Below are positions 56,600 to 64,000 of a stretch of DNA of 64,000 bases, in pieces. The stretch is from positions 234,238 through 298,237 of the forward strand of contig NZ_LMGA01000001.1 in assembly GCF_001427025.1 (NCBI RefSeq), given 5' to 3'. Below the pieces are notes generated by a model. The model saw only the letters and a program-made list of their open reading frames with translations. It was not told where the DNA came from and did not search any database. The number at the start of each line of letters is the position of its first letter. The stretch's first letter is position 1. Made by a program: the position numbers and the translations under genes. The stretch is from Mesorhizobium sp. Root554. GTDB lineage: Bacteria > Pseudomonadota > Alphaproteobacteria > Rhizobiales > Rhizobiaceae.

Positions 56600-57580
56600 T
56601 TGCCTATTCTGGTCACCGGAGCCGCCGGCTTCATTGGCAGCCATGTCTGCAAGGCCCTGCTGGACAGGGGCGACGAGGTCGTCGGCATAGACAATCTGAA
56701 TGATTACTACGATCCGGCGCTGAAGGATGCGCGCCTCGCGCGGCTGACCGGCACGCCGGGATTCACCTTCCGCAAGATCGATATCGCCGACGAGCAGGCC
56801 ATGGACGGCCTGCGTGGCGAGGGGATCGTCAAGGTCGTGCATCTGGCCGCGCAGGCCGGCGTTCGCTACTCGCTGGAAAATCCGCGCGCCTATGTCCGCT
56901 CAAATCTGATGGGCCACATCGAGATCCTGGAGCTGTGCCGAAACCTTCCGAATTTCGAGCATCTGGTCTACGCATCTTCAAGCTCGGTCTATGGCGGCAA
57001 CAAGAAGGTGCCGTTCAGCGAGGAAGACCGCGTCGACCACCCGGTATCGCTCTACGCCGCCACCAAGAAGGCGGACGAACTGATGAGCCACACCTATTCC
57101 CATCTTTATGGAATTCGGCAGACGGGCCTGCGGTTCTTTACCGTTTATGGGCCGTGGGGCAGGCCGGATATGGCCTACTGGCTCTTCACCGAGGCAATCC
57201 TGAAAGGCAAGCCGATCCGCGTCTTCAACCAGGGCGAGATGTGGCGCGATTTCACCTATATCGACGATATCGTCGACGGCATTGTCGCAGCACTCGACAA
57301 ACCGCCGGCGTCGTCAGTCCTGCATCGCGTCTATAATATCGGCAACAGCCGCCCCGAACATCTCGGACGTTTCATCGACACGCTGGAAAAACTGCTCGGC
57401 CTGCCAGCGGAACGTCAGTATGAGGGGATGCAGGCTGGCGACGTCGAAAAGACCTTCGCCGATACGACCGCGATGGAACGGGATTTCGGCTTCAAACCGC
57501 GCGTGACCATCGAAGACGGCCTCGCGCGGTTTGTCGACTGGTACCGTTCGGAATGGAAGGGCGGCGCCAACAGCGCTTGA
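56600..57580 (+). CDS. NAD-dependent epimerase, UDP-glucuronate 4-epimerase-like
   Basis: A 326-residue extended short-chain dehydrogenase with ILVTGAAGFIGSHV for NAD and SSSVYGGN plus the catalytic Tyr-x3-Lys in SLYAATKK. The opening text NLNDYYDPALKDARL is typical of UDP-glucuronate 4-epimerases (LpsL type), which make UDP-galacturonate for surface polysaccharide. The start is TTG 56600, preceded by GAGAGG; no ATG comes before the Rossmann motif. It is 27 bases after smc and marks the beginning of the polysaccharide locus. Confidence 0.9.
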   Translation: MPILVTGAAGFIGSHVCKALLDRGDEVVGIDNLNDYYDPALKDARLARLTGTPGFTFRKIDIADEQAMDGLRGEGIVKVVHLAAQAGVRYSLENPRAYVRSNLMGHIEILELCRNLPNFEHLVYASSSSVYGGNKKVPFSEEDRVDHPVSLYAATKKADELMSHTYSHLYGIRQTGLRFFTVYGPWGRPDMAYWLFTEAILKGKPIRVFNQGEMWRDFTYIDDIVDGIVAALDKPPASSVLHRVYNIGNSRPEHLGRFIDTLEKLLGLPAERQYEGMQAGDVEKTFADTTAMERDFGFKPRVTIEDGLARFVDWYRSEWKGGANSA

Positions 57581-57581
57581 G

Positions 57582-58439
57582 CTATTTCACTTCCTCGAAC
57601 CGCAGATAGCTGATCTGCGAAACCGCGCCGGGGCTTTTGTAGTTCAGCAAAGCCATAGGCCTCACCGACTTGGTGCCGGGGCGGAACTGATTGTGGGTTT
57701 CATTGCCTTCACCGGTTATCTCGCCCTGCACTTCGACCCATCCGTCGCTGGATTTTATAATCCTGTTGGCGGTTGCCGCGTAACGGTGGGCGCCGGGGGC
57801 CGATGTCTGCAACACACCATTGCTGTCATAGGTCGCAAGGCCGACATAAGTGCTCGCGCCTTGCATTGCGGGGTCGTCGCTCAAAACCCTGATCTTTGCG
57901 GTCAGACGATAGGTCTTCGCAGGATCGATCGCGACTGCGTTGGCTGCGTAGATCGGGGATGGACCGGTCGCTTCAAGAACGTAGTCCTGACCGTCCTGCT
58001 TGCCAACATATTGCGGGTTGCCGGATGCAGCCTTTAAATTTTCCGGATCGATGGCGTATCCGGCAGCACCCCGGTCAAATTCGGGATTCGGCTTTTTCGT
58101 TCCCAGATACCACCAGCCGGCGCCTGCCAACACGATGACAGCGAGAGCTATCGCTATCAGGGGAACGGATTTGCTCCTTACGGTGGGTTCGGCAGCTCCC
58201 GGTCTCGTTGTCGATGTCTGCGAAGGCTGCTCCGGAGAATGTACCATTTCCACCTGCTCTATTTGAGTAATCGTGCTTTCCAGCGCGCCTATAAGATGGG
58301 TGAACTTTGGGTTTCCTGTGACAACGGCGCGAAATTTGTCATAAATCGCTTCCCGGGCCGCGCTCGTATTCTGCGGGAGCCTTGCGATTTCCGCCTCGAT
58401 CCGTTGCCGAAGTTTCTCAACCGGCGACTTGTCATCCAT
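57582..58439 (-). CDS. Single-pass membrane protein with helical cytosolic domain and carbohydrate-binding-like periplasmic domain
   Basis: Not recognised as a named family. The 285-residue protein has an N-terminal helical domain (about 1-65: VEKLRQRIEAEIARLP and HLIGALESTITQIEQVE), a Ser/Thr/Pro linker, one membrane helix at 91-112, and about 165 periplasmic residues. These have a beta-sandwich pattern (AVAIDPAKTYRLTAKIRVLS, GWVEVQGEITGEG, LRFEEV) like carbohydrate-binding modules of the CBM4/9 type. AGGAGG precedes ATG 58439. It converges on the epimerase, one base apart. A glycan-sensing or anchoring role is inferred. Confidence 0.75.
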   Translation of the reverse strand: MDDKSPVEKLRQRIEAEIARLPQNTSAAREAIYDKFRAVVTGNPKFTHLIGALESTITQIEQVEMVHSPEQPSQTSTTRPGAAEPTVRSKSVPLIAIALAVIVLAGAGWWYLGTKKPNPEFDRGAAGYAIDPENLKAASGNPQYVGKQDGQDYVLEATGPSPIYAANAVAIDPAKTYRLTAKIRVLSDDPAMQGASTYVGLATYDSNGVLQTSAPGAHRYAATANRIIKSSDGWVEVQGEITGEGNETHNQFRPGTKSVRPMALLNYKSPGAVSQISYLRFEEVK

Positions 58440-58500
58440 CTGGACCTCCTGCACTGGGCGGGTCGTAACCGAAGAACCCTGAAAGCTCAATATTTTCCAT

Positions 58501-58522
58501 CAAGCCTGAGCAGGTAGGCTTG
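58501..58522 (-). terminator. Hairpin downstream of tRNA-Gln
   Basis: CAAGCCT and AGGCTTG form a perfect 7 bp stem with an eight-base loop, 41 bases after the 3' end of tRNA-Gln on its strand. No T-run follows, so this is a weak or factor-assisted terminator at best. Confidence 0.35.
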
Positions 58523-58562
58523 GGCCAGGTGACGTCTGTCTACACTGCACGCCTGAATTGCT

Positions 58563-58637
58563 TGGCTGGGGCGCCAGGATTCGAACCTGGGAATGTCGGT
58601 ACCAAAAACCGATGCCTTACCACTTGGCGACGCCCCA
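58563..58637 (-). tRNA. tRNA-Gln (anticodon UUG)
   Basis: Read on the minus strand, the 75-base gene folds as a full cloverleaf. The acceptor arms are TGGGGCG and CGCCCCA, and the D-arm is GCCAAGTGGTAAGGC. The anticodon stem TCGGT/ACCGA has the seven-base loop TTTTGGT (anticodon TTG), and the T-arm is CCAGG-TTCGAAT-CCTGG. The discriminator is G and the CCA end is encoded. It lies within the polysaccharide locus. Confidence 0.96.
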
Positions 58638-58668
58638 TTGTCCGAGCCGCGTCTTCGACACGGTTGGG

Positions 58669-58697
58669 CTTATAGGCACGGCGAAGTCAAAAAACAA
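58669..58697 (-). promoter_or_regulatory. Candidate promoter of tRNA-Gln
   Basis: On the minus strand TTGTTT (58692-58697), a 17-base spacer and TATAAG (58669-58674) precede the tRNA 5' end by 31 bases. The -10 box is good, the -35 box only moderate. Confidence 0.5.
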
Positions 58698-58876
58698 TCG
58701 TCTGATTCGCCTATCTCCCAAACGCCTGAGCGGTGGTCGAAATACCCGCCAACATGCCTCCTCGACCGTATCGGGTTGGACCAAGGCTGGAAGAGTTGCC
58801 TGTGAATCCGGTTTTGTATAGACAGCGGCAAACTCATCCAGTCCCCCCCAAGGATCGTTTCAAGAGAGGATCGCAG

Positions 58877-59995
58877 ATGAATATCCAGTTCATCGATCTC
58901 GCAGCCCAGCAGTCGCGCCTTCGCCCCGAGCTTGACCGCGCGATCGCGCGGGTCCTGTCGGAAGGCCAGTACATTATGGGGCCGGACGTGGCCCGGCTGG
59001 AAAAGCAACTCGCCGAATTCTGCGGCGCCAGGCACTGCCTGACCTGTGCCAATGGTACCGATGCGCTGCAATTGGCATTGATGGCTCTGGGAATCAAACA
59101 TGGCGACGCGGTCTTTGTGCCTTCATTCACTTTCGCCGCCACGGCCGAGGTTGTGCCTTTCCTGAATGCGACCCCGGTCTTCGTTGACGTTCTTCCCGAT
59201 ACCTTCAACATCGATCCCGAAAGCCTCAAGCGCGCCATCGAAGAGGCGAAGGCCAAGGGCTTGCGGCCGGCCTGCGTGATTCCGGTCGATTTGTTCGGGC
59301 TGCCCGCCGACTACGATGCGATCGCGGCGATAGCACGGGAAAACGGTTTGAAGATCATCGGCGACAGCGCGCAAGGGTTCGGCGGTCATTATAAGGGCAA
59401 GGTCACCGGTTCGCTGGCCGATATCACCACGACCTCGTTCTTCCCGGCCAAGCCGCTTGGCTGCTATGGCGACGGCGGCGCCCTGTTTACCGACAATGAC
59501 GAACTGGCGGCGCTGATCGATTCCTACCGGGTTCATGGCAAGGGCTCGCACAAGTACTTCAACGAGCGGATCGGCATGAACAGTCGGCTGGATACGCTGC
59601 AGGCGGCTATCCTGATCGAGAAGCTCGCCGTTTATGCCGAAGAGATCGAGGCTCGCCAGCTTGTCGCGGATCGCTACAAGCGAGGGCTTTCCAACCGGTT
59701 CGAAGCGCCTTACGTGCCGGACGGGCTGAAGAGCGTCTGGGCGCAGTACACGCTGAAGCTGGCTTCGACAGAAGAGCGCGATGCGCTGCAGGCGAAGGCG
59801 AAAGCTGCCGGTGTGCCGACCGTGGTTTATTACCCCGTGCCGCTCCACAAGCAGAACGCCTATAAGGATTATCCCCGCGACCCGGCAGGATTGAAGGTGA
59901 GCGAAGATCTGTCTTCGCGGGTCATAAGCCTGCCGATGCACCCTTATCTGGAGCCGAAGGTGCAGGACGAGATCATCGCTGCCTTGCGGGATTGA
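58877..59995 (+). CDS. DegT/DnrJ/EryC1/StrS sugar aminotransferase, WbpE-like
   Basis: A 372-residue PLP enzyme that transfers an amino group to a nucleotide 3- or 4-keto sugar. The PLP lysine is in SFFPAKPLGCYGDGGA, with CANGTDALQLALMALG and GDSAQGFGGHYKGK also conserved. It resembles WbpE, which aminates UDP-3-keto-GlcNAcA, more than the 4-amino perosamine enzymes. ATG 58877 has AGAGAGG upstream; the frame open to its left is not conserved. No WbpB or WbpA partner is in the window. It supplies an amino sugar to the surface polysaccharide made by this locus. Confidence 0.9.
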   Translation: MNIQFIDLAAQQSRLRPELDRAIARVLSEGQYIMGPDVARLEKQLAEFCGARHCLTCANGTDALQLALMALGIKHGDAVFVPSFTFAATAEVVPFLNATPVFVDVLPDTFNIDPESLKRAIEEAKAKGLRPACVIPVDLFGLPADYDAIAAIARENGLKIIGDSAQGFGGHYKGKVTGSLADITTTSFFPAKPLGCYGDGGALFTDNDELAALIDSYRVHGKGSHKYFNERIGMNSRLDTLQAAILIEKLAVYAEEIEARQLVADRYKRGLSNRFEAPYVPDGLKSVWAQYTLKLASTEERDALQAKAKAAGVPTVVYYPVPLHKQNAYKDYPRDPAGLKVSEDLSSRVISLPMHPYLEPKVQDEIIAALRD

Positions 59996-60021
59996 AGTCG
60001 GATGACAGCTCCCTTCTGATA

Positions 60022-60912
60022 TTACAAGCGCCGCCCTGCTTCGTTCCACCGTCCAAGATACCGGCAGAAGATGCTGTGATCATTGCGGACTGGATCGACT
60101 AAGTCCGGGTAGCGTAAGGCAACCGCTCCGCAAACTTCGGACTGCAGTAATATTTTGTAAGCGCCGCCATCAGGAGAAAGGCGCAGCATCAGGTTTCCGG
60201 TTCGGGGAACAAGTGGTTTGATTTCGGCAAAAAAATCCGGAAATAAATTCTGGACGAGCAAGTACTTTGTTTTCACATCTTGATTCTTCTCGATCTCTCC
60301 CGACGAGATCGCCTGATAGAGTTTGGTCTCGGTTCGGGTCAGGACCTCTAAAGCATTTTCAATATTGGGTTCAGCCGACGACATGCTCTCGTTCAGCGCC
60401 TTGAGCTGCTCAAAACCTTCCGCCTGTCGATGCACATAGATCACGCCGGTTTCCTGAAGAAGGATACCGCACAGAAAAAGCAGCGAACCGCCCATGAAGA
60501 AGCCCGTGAGCGCGGGTTGCCAGATCCTGGGTTTCGTATTCGAAGGAGGCGGAGAGATATGTTCGGCGCTTCTCGGTGAGGGCAGTTCGCCCATAAGACC
60601 GGCTGCGTCTACAGAAAGCGATGTTCGCGCATGGAGGGGAGGCCTTTCAGACTTGTTTTTCCGCTCGGGGAACTCGGCTTCCACAGCTTGCAGGGAGGCA
60701 AGGAGGTTCTCCTTCAGGGCGCGAATGTCGGCTGCTTTTAGCGTCCCAACATTGTCGCCTATATAACGGGCCAACAAATCTGCGGCCGCGCCGTAACACA
60801 ACTGCCGAAATTCGGGATTTTGTGCATCGCCCATTTTCAAGAATCGTTGGATCGTAGCCACCTGGGGCTCACGAATGCTGTTTTCGGCTGCGTCATTTTC
60901 GTAGGGGATCAT
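60022..60912 (-). CDS. Single-pass membrane protein of unknown family
   Basis: Not recognised. The 296-residue protein has an N-terminal cytosolic helical region (about 25-80: FRQLCYGAAADLLARYI, LKENLLASLQAVEAEF), a proline-rich linker, one membrane helix at 134-153, and a periplasmic part of about 140 residues. That part has a helix (NESMSSAEPNIENALEVLTRTE) and a compact domain with two cysteines near the end. The plan is like that of the protein at 57582-58439. ATG 60912 lacks a clear Shine-Dalgarno; an ATG at 60834 is an alternative. It is divergent from the O-antigen ligase gene by 59 bases, and its base composition is lower in GC than the rest. Confidence 0.7.
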   Translation of the reverse strand: MIPYENDAAENSIREPQVATIQRFLKMGDAQNPEFRQLCYGAAADLLARYIGDNVGTLKAADIRALKENLLASLQAVEAEFPERKNKSERPPLHARTSLSVDAAGLMGELPSPRSAEHISPPPSNTKPRIWQPALTGFFMGGSLLFLCGILLQETGVIYVHRQAEGFEQLKALNESMSSAEPNIENALEVLTRTETKLYQAISSGEIEKNQDVKTKYLLVQNLFPDFFAEIKPLVPRTGNLMLRLSPDGGAYKILLQSEVCGAVALRYPDLVDPVRNDHSIFCRYLGRWNEAGRRL

Positions 60913-60971
60913 GGCAGATAATTACTCGCAGGGGTGGGATGCCCAACCTGCTTCACAAATGAGCCGTTGTT

Positions 60972-62390
60972 TTGGCTAAACTCGACAGACGGGAGAATCG
61001 AGTAGCAATCTCAAGCAGAGAAAAGTCAACTTTGTCGAATTTTTTTTGGAAGAAGATACATCGGTCCGACGAAAGTGCGTCGTTCCGCTGGTTGCTCTTT
61101 ATCGCATCAACAGTGGCATTGATGCCCGTCATAGGATCGGTTTCCTGCTTCATCTTTGGAGGTGGAGCTTTGTTGGCGTGGGCCTATCTCGTTTTTGATA
61201 AAGAGAAGTCTCTTAGCTGGAGTGCGCAAGATCGCACGATTGCGACGATATTTCTGATGTATATATTAATAAATTTTGCATTCTCTATTGGAAACAAAAA
61301 TATATTAGAAGGAATGAAGGATTTATTTGACAATCTTGGTTTCTTGCTTGTCTTATCTTTGCTTCCTGTTTTGAGGAATTATAATCGGAGTTATTGGCAA
61401 AGGTGGATACTCTATAGTATAGGTAGCGCTGGGCTTATCACCGGTATTGCAGCTGTTGTCGCCGTGATGATAACAAAATCGCCCCGAGTCGAAGTGTTTA
61501 CAGGCAATGCGTTGGTCTACGCTTATATGGCCGGCGTTTCAGGCTTGATGAACGGTTGGCTGGCGGTGGTTACCCGAGGTCGTCGGCAAGCCCTGTTCAC
61601 AGCGGCGTTCTTTTCAAGCGCAGTTGCGCTCCTGCTCTCCGGCAGCCGTGCGCCGATAGCGTTCTTCGTTGTGACCGCGGCGGCTGTCGGGCTGTTTTGG
61701 CTTTTTGCCTCGGCCCGGCAAAGTTGGTGGCGCGCTGCATTCGTCGCATATGTGTTTCTTTTTGCCTTGACCTGCGCTTACGAGCTTTTTTCGGATACGA
61801 TTGCTTATAGCGCAATCGCGGCGCGGTTCTCCACCTTGCTGGACACCATTCTGGAGCCGGGGATTGCGGGGGGGGATCCAGCCTTTGTCGAGCGGATCGA
61901 AATGTACAAGGCAGGACTCTTGGCCTTTTGGGATCATCCGATACTGGCCTATGGACGGCAGAACGTCATGAGCGTTGCAAGTCAGCAACTCGCCAATGAA
62001 CAGCCTTTTCCATACACGCATCTGCACAATGCCTATATTACCGAAGCGGTCTCTTCAGGCGTTTTGGGCCTTCTGGCCTTCATCGCCGTACTCTGGACAC
62101 CTCTGATCGCCGCGCAAAACACGTCTGCTCAATGGCGGGGGATGGCGATTTTGTTGGTCGGATACACGGCAGTCTACAACATGACGAATATCGGCTTCTA
62201 TCACGACATCAAAGTTTTCTATTATTGTGCGTTCGTCGTGTTGCTTAATAGCATTCCTAAAACACGCCCAGCGGACGTGATCTCCCCCGTAGCGGGAACA
62301 GATTATGCCACCTTTTTGACGCGGCAAGCCCTTGCAACTGGAGCCAGCGAAAACGGCAAACCGATTGCAATTCGCAGGTCGCTCATCTAA
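60972..62390 (+). CDS. O-antigen ligase/Wzy-like polymerase family membrane protein
   Basis: A 472-residue membrane protein with about 11 hydrophobic helices and the O-antigen ligase/polymerase signature: LLLSGSRAPIAFFVV, then a periplasmic loop ending PFPYTHLHNAYITEAVSSGVLGL, where the HxHNxYI-like motif is typical of the family. It should polymerise repeat units or join glycan to an acceptor. The start is uncertain: TTG 60972 has no clear Shine-Dalgarno, and a later TTG near 61031 is possible. Bases 61201-61440 are only about 35% G+C (85 of 240), unlike the neighbours, a sign of transfer. Confidence 0.82.
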   Translation: MAKLDRRENRVAISSREKSTLSNFFWKKIHRSDESASFRWLLFIASTVALMPVIGSVSCFIFGGGALLAWAYLVFDKEKSLSWSAQDRTIATIFLMYILINFAFSIGNKNILEGMKDLFDNLGFLLVLSLLPVLRNYNRSYWQRWILYSIGSAGLITGIAAVVAVMITKSPRVEVFTGNALVYAYMAGVSGLMNGWLAVVTRGRRQALFTAAFFSSAVALLLSGSRAPIAFFVVTAAAVGLFWLFASARQSWWRAAFVAYVFLFALTCAYELFSDTIAYSAIAARFSTLLDTILEPGIAGGDPAFVERIEMYKAGLLAFWDHPILAYGRQNVMSVASQQLANEQPFPYTHLHNAYITEAVSSGVLGLLAFIAVLWTPLIAAQNTSAQWRGMAILLVGYTAVYNMTNIGFYHDIKVFYYCAFVVLLNSIPKTRPADVISPVAGTDYATFLTRQALATGASENGKPIAIRRSLI

Positions 62391-62500
62391 AGACCAGCGG
62401 CTAAATCGTAGCTATCTCCTCTGGCATGCCGAAAAGAACACACGCTCGACGCGTTCTTTTGTGAGCTTTCAGCCGCTATCAGCCGGATTTCGAGGATATC

Positions 62501-64000
62501 ATGCAGCACCCTAAATCTACGTCGTCATCTCATGAATCGGTGGATGAAGAGAACGAGGTCAGCTTGCTTGGTTTACTCCAGGCAATCTGGGGCATCCGCG
62601 TATGGATCGTAGGTGGGATCCTGCTGGCGCTGTTGCTGGCTGTGGTGGCGGTTCTCGCATTGCGGGTGGGCGACTATCAGACCAGATCGCAGTATGTGAT
62701 CCAGTTCCGTTTTGAAGGCCGAGCCGAAAATCGCTATCCGAATGGCGTTCCATTCTCGCTGGGCGACATCGTTGCCCCCGCTGTGCTGACGCAGGTCTTC
62801 GAAGGGCAGAAGCTGGCAGAGCAGGGCCTTTCCCTGCGCGACTTCCAGTCGGCCGTCTCTATCTCGCCCTATGTCCCGACCCGAGCCTTCATCATAGCCT
62901 CCTACAGCCAGGCGTTGAATGCCCGAGGGGCGACTGTAGCAGAACTGCGGGAAGCCCAGGATGCGCTGACTCGCGATCTCGACATCGCCTCGCAACGCTA
63001 TGCCGTCATTACCTTCTCGCAGGAAGGATTTGCGCTCCCAGCAGACAAGGTTTCCGCCATTCTGACGGACATAGCCAAGACATGGGAAAGCACCGCGATC
63101 GAAACGCGCGGCGTGCTGAAGCAGGACATCCGCACCATCGACCCCAAGATATTCGATCCGGCCAATGTCCAGGGGCTGGAGCGCTTGAGCACGCTCGATT
63201 TCGTCAGCAAGAATCTTGTCGCGCTACGCGGCTACCTGAATCAGTTGGCCAGGCTGCCTGGCGGAAATTTGGCCCAGGACAAGACAACGGGACAGAATAT
63301 CGAATCCCTGGCACGGATGGTCGACCGGTCGGCAACGCAATTGACGCAGCTGCCGGCCGACTGGGCGGATTCGACGTCGGAAGCGAAATCGCAAGCGTTG
63401 GGCCTTCCGATCAACCTCTATTCCGAAACGCTTTTCGACCCCAAGCAGGTCGACAATATGGAATATCTGGTGGCGATCGACCTGCTGCGCGATCGGGCAA
63501 AGCTCATTCGTGACAATATCCAGCAGATCGTGGCGGCGCCGTCCGGCAATCTCGCAGTAGACCCTGAGACGGGGTTGGCGGCGCGCGATGTCGACCGTCT
63601 GTTGTTCGATACCACCGAAGGGGATCTGAAGCAGTTGACCGCGCCGATTCTGTCGCTCGGCATCGCCAAAAACCCCGATTTCGTACGGATTTATTACAAT
63701 TCGCGCTTGCAGGAACTGCGGCGTTCCAAGGAAACCCTGGAAAACAAGGCGCGAGTGCTCCAGAACGCCGGGCAGAGCTATCAGGGTATGGGCCGCAACG
63801 GCCCCCCGTCGGCCCAGGGTGGCGGGGCGGAATTTCCGGGCGGCAATTCGACGGTCATCCCGCAGTTCGGCGATGCCTTCCTCGATCGCATCATTGCGCT
63901 TTCTCAGCAGGGCGGCGATGCCAAGTTCCGGCAGGAACTGCTGAAGCAGATGGTGGATCTGCAGCAGGAAAGCGCGGACCTTGATGAGGAGATCGGCAGG
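62501..64000 (+). CDS. Wzz-like polysaccharide co-polymerase/chain-length protein (3' truncated by window)
   Basis: The frame is open from ATG 62501 (GAGG upstream) to the end of the window, 500 codons without a stop. An acidic cytoplasmic N-terminus (1-30) is followed by a membrane helix (about 33-55), then a very long periplasmic part. DYQTRSQYVIQFRFEGRAEN and YPNGVPFSLGDIVAPAVL recall the Wzz domain. After residue 120 the chain is helical and Gln/Leu/Arg-rich with predicted coiled coil. At about 500 residues without the second helix yet, it is larger than classical Wzz; a kinase domain of the BY-kinase type could follow outside. It should control glycan length with the preceding polymerase. 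Confidence 0.75.
   Translation, partial: MQHPKSTSSSHESVDEENEVSLLGLLQAIWGIRVWIVGGILLALLLAVVAVLALRVGDYQTRSQYVIQFRFEGRAENRYPNGVPFSLGDIVAPAVLTQVFEGQKLAEQGLSLRDFQSAVSISPYVPTRAFIIASYSQALNARGATVAELREAQDALTRDLDIASQRYAVITFSQEGFALPADKVSAILTDIAKTWESTAIETRGVLKQDIRTIDPKIFDPANVQGLERLSTLDFVSKNLVALRGYLNQLARLPGGNLAQDKTTGQNIESLARMVDRSATQLTQLPADWADSTSEAKSQALGLPINLYSETLFDPKQVDNMEYLVAIDLLRDRAKLIRDNIQQIVAAPSGNLAVDPETGLAARDVDRLLFDTTEGDLKQLTAPILSLGIAKNPDFVRIYYNSRLQELRRSKETLENKARVLQNAGQSYQGMGRNGPPSAQGGGAEFPGGNSTVIPQFGDAFLDRIIALSQQGGDAKFRQELLKQMVDLQQESADLDEEIGR

Noticed and set aside
58563-58637. Proven attachment site at tRNA-Gln
   Set aside because: No direct repeat of the tRNA 3' end and no integrase in the window, so I list it only as a possibility.

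Overview
The window reads as a stretch of alphaproteobacterial chromosome from the order Hyphomicrobiales (Rhizobiales), most like Mesorhizobium and relatives. The evidence is the high GC content, a CcrM-type adenine methyltransferase, the gene order coxB-coxA-ctaB-coxF-ctaG-coxC-DUF983-SURF1, a small rhizobial CoxF protein, a B12-riboswitch-controlled bluB, IalB and DUF6101-like proteins, and a short CCCTCCCC-type palindromic intergenic repeat. I see no rRNA, insertion sequence, prophage or CRISPR array. One tRNA gene (Gln, UUG) is present.

Layout. 1-9.7 kb: end of glyS, a small secreted protein, sua5, an FAD-linked oxidase, a DUF6101-like gene behind a folded leader, a MITE-like repeat, ubiA and purD (divergent), then an acyl-CoA dehydrogenase/enoyl-CoA hydratase pair. 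9.8-17 kb: an outer-membrane-type lipoprotein, dnaJ-like, fabI, a histidine phosphatase, a DUF1344 protein, aroC (3' end altered by a heptanucleotide repeat), ribB with a degenerate GTP cyclohydrolase II half, and bluB under a cobalamin riboswitch. 16.8-25.7 kb: HDAC-like gene, xseB, DUF2277, pirin, dxs, xthA, a small secreted protein, tlyA, an RlmD-like methyltransferase and a RES/Xre toxin-antitoxin pair. 25.7-38 kb: tldD, a cupin, IalB, the cytochrome aa3 oxidase operon, then ispH-thrB-rnhA. 38-47 kb: mostly minus-strand genes (DUF2938, peroxiredoxin, DsbD-alpha-like, EAL/AGDQF protein, GNAT, M16 peptidase, thrC). 47-56.6 kb: lipoprotein, two HAD phosphatases, ccrM, mutY, DUF721/DciA-like, a Tat-type DsbA lipoprotein and smc.

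The last 7.4 kb (56.6-64 kb) is a surface-polysaccharide locus: a UDP-glucuronate-4-epimerase-like enzyme, a membrane-anchored protein with a carbohydrate-binding-like periplasmic domain, tRNA-Gln, a WbpE-like sugar aminotransferase, a second unrecognised membrane protein, an O-antigen ligase/polymerase with a segment near 35% GC, and a Wzz-like co-polymerase cut by the window end. It is the only clearly accessory part, and its two single-pass proteins are the best candidates for something undescribed.

Working together: the cox operon encodes catalytic subunits plus heme O synthesis (CtaB), copper delivery (CtaG) and assembly (SURF1); ubiA feeds quinone to the same respiratory chain. dxs and ispH are the first and last steps of the MEP isoprenoid pathway that supplies UbiA and CtaB. 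thrB and thrC complete threonine synthesis from separate operons. ribB provides part of the flavin pathway, and BluB destroys FMN to make the lower ligand of B12.
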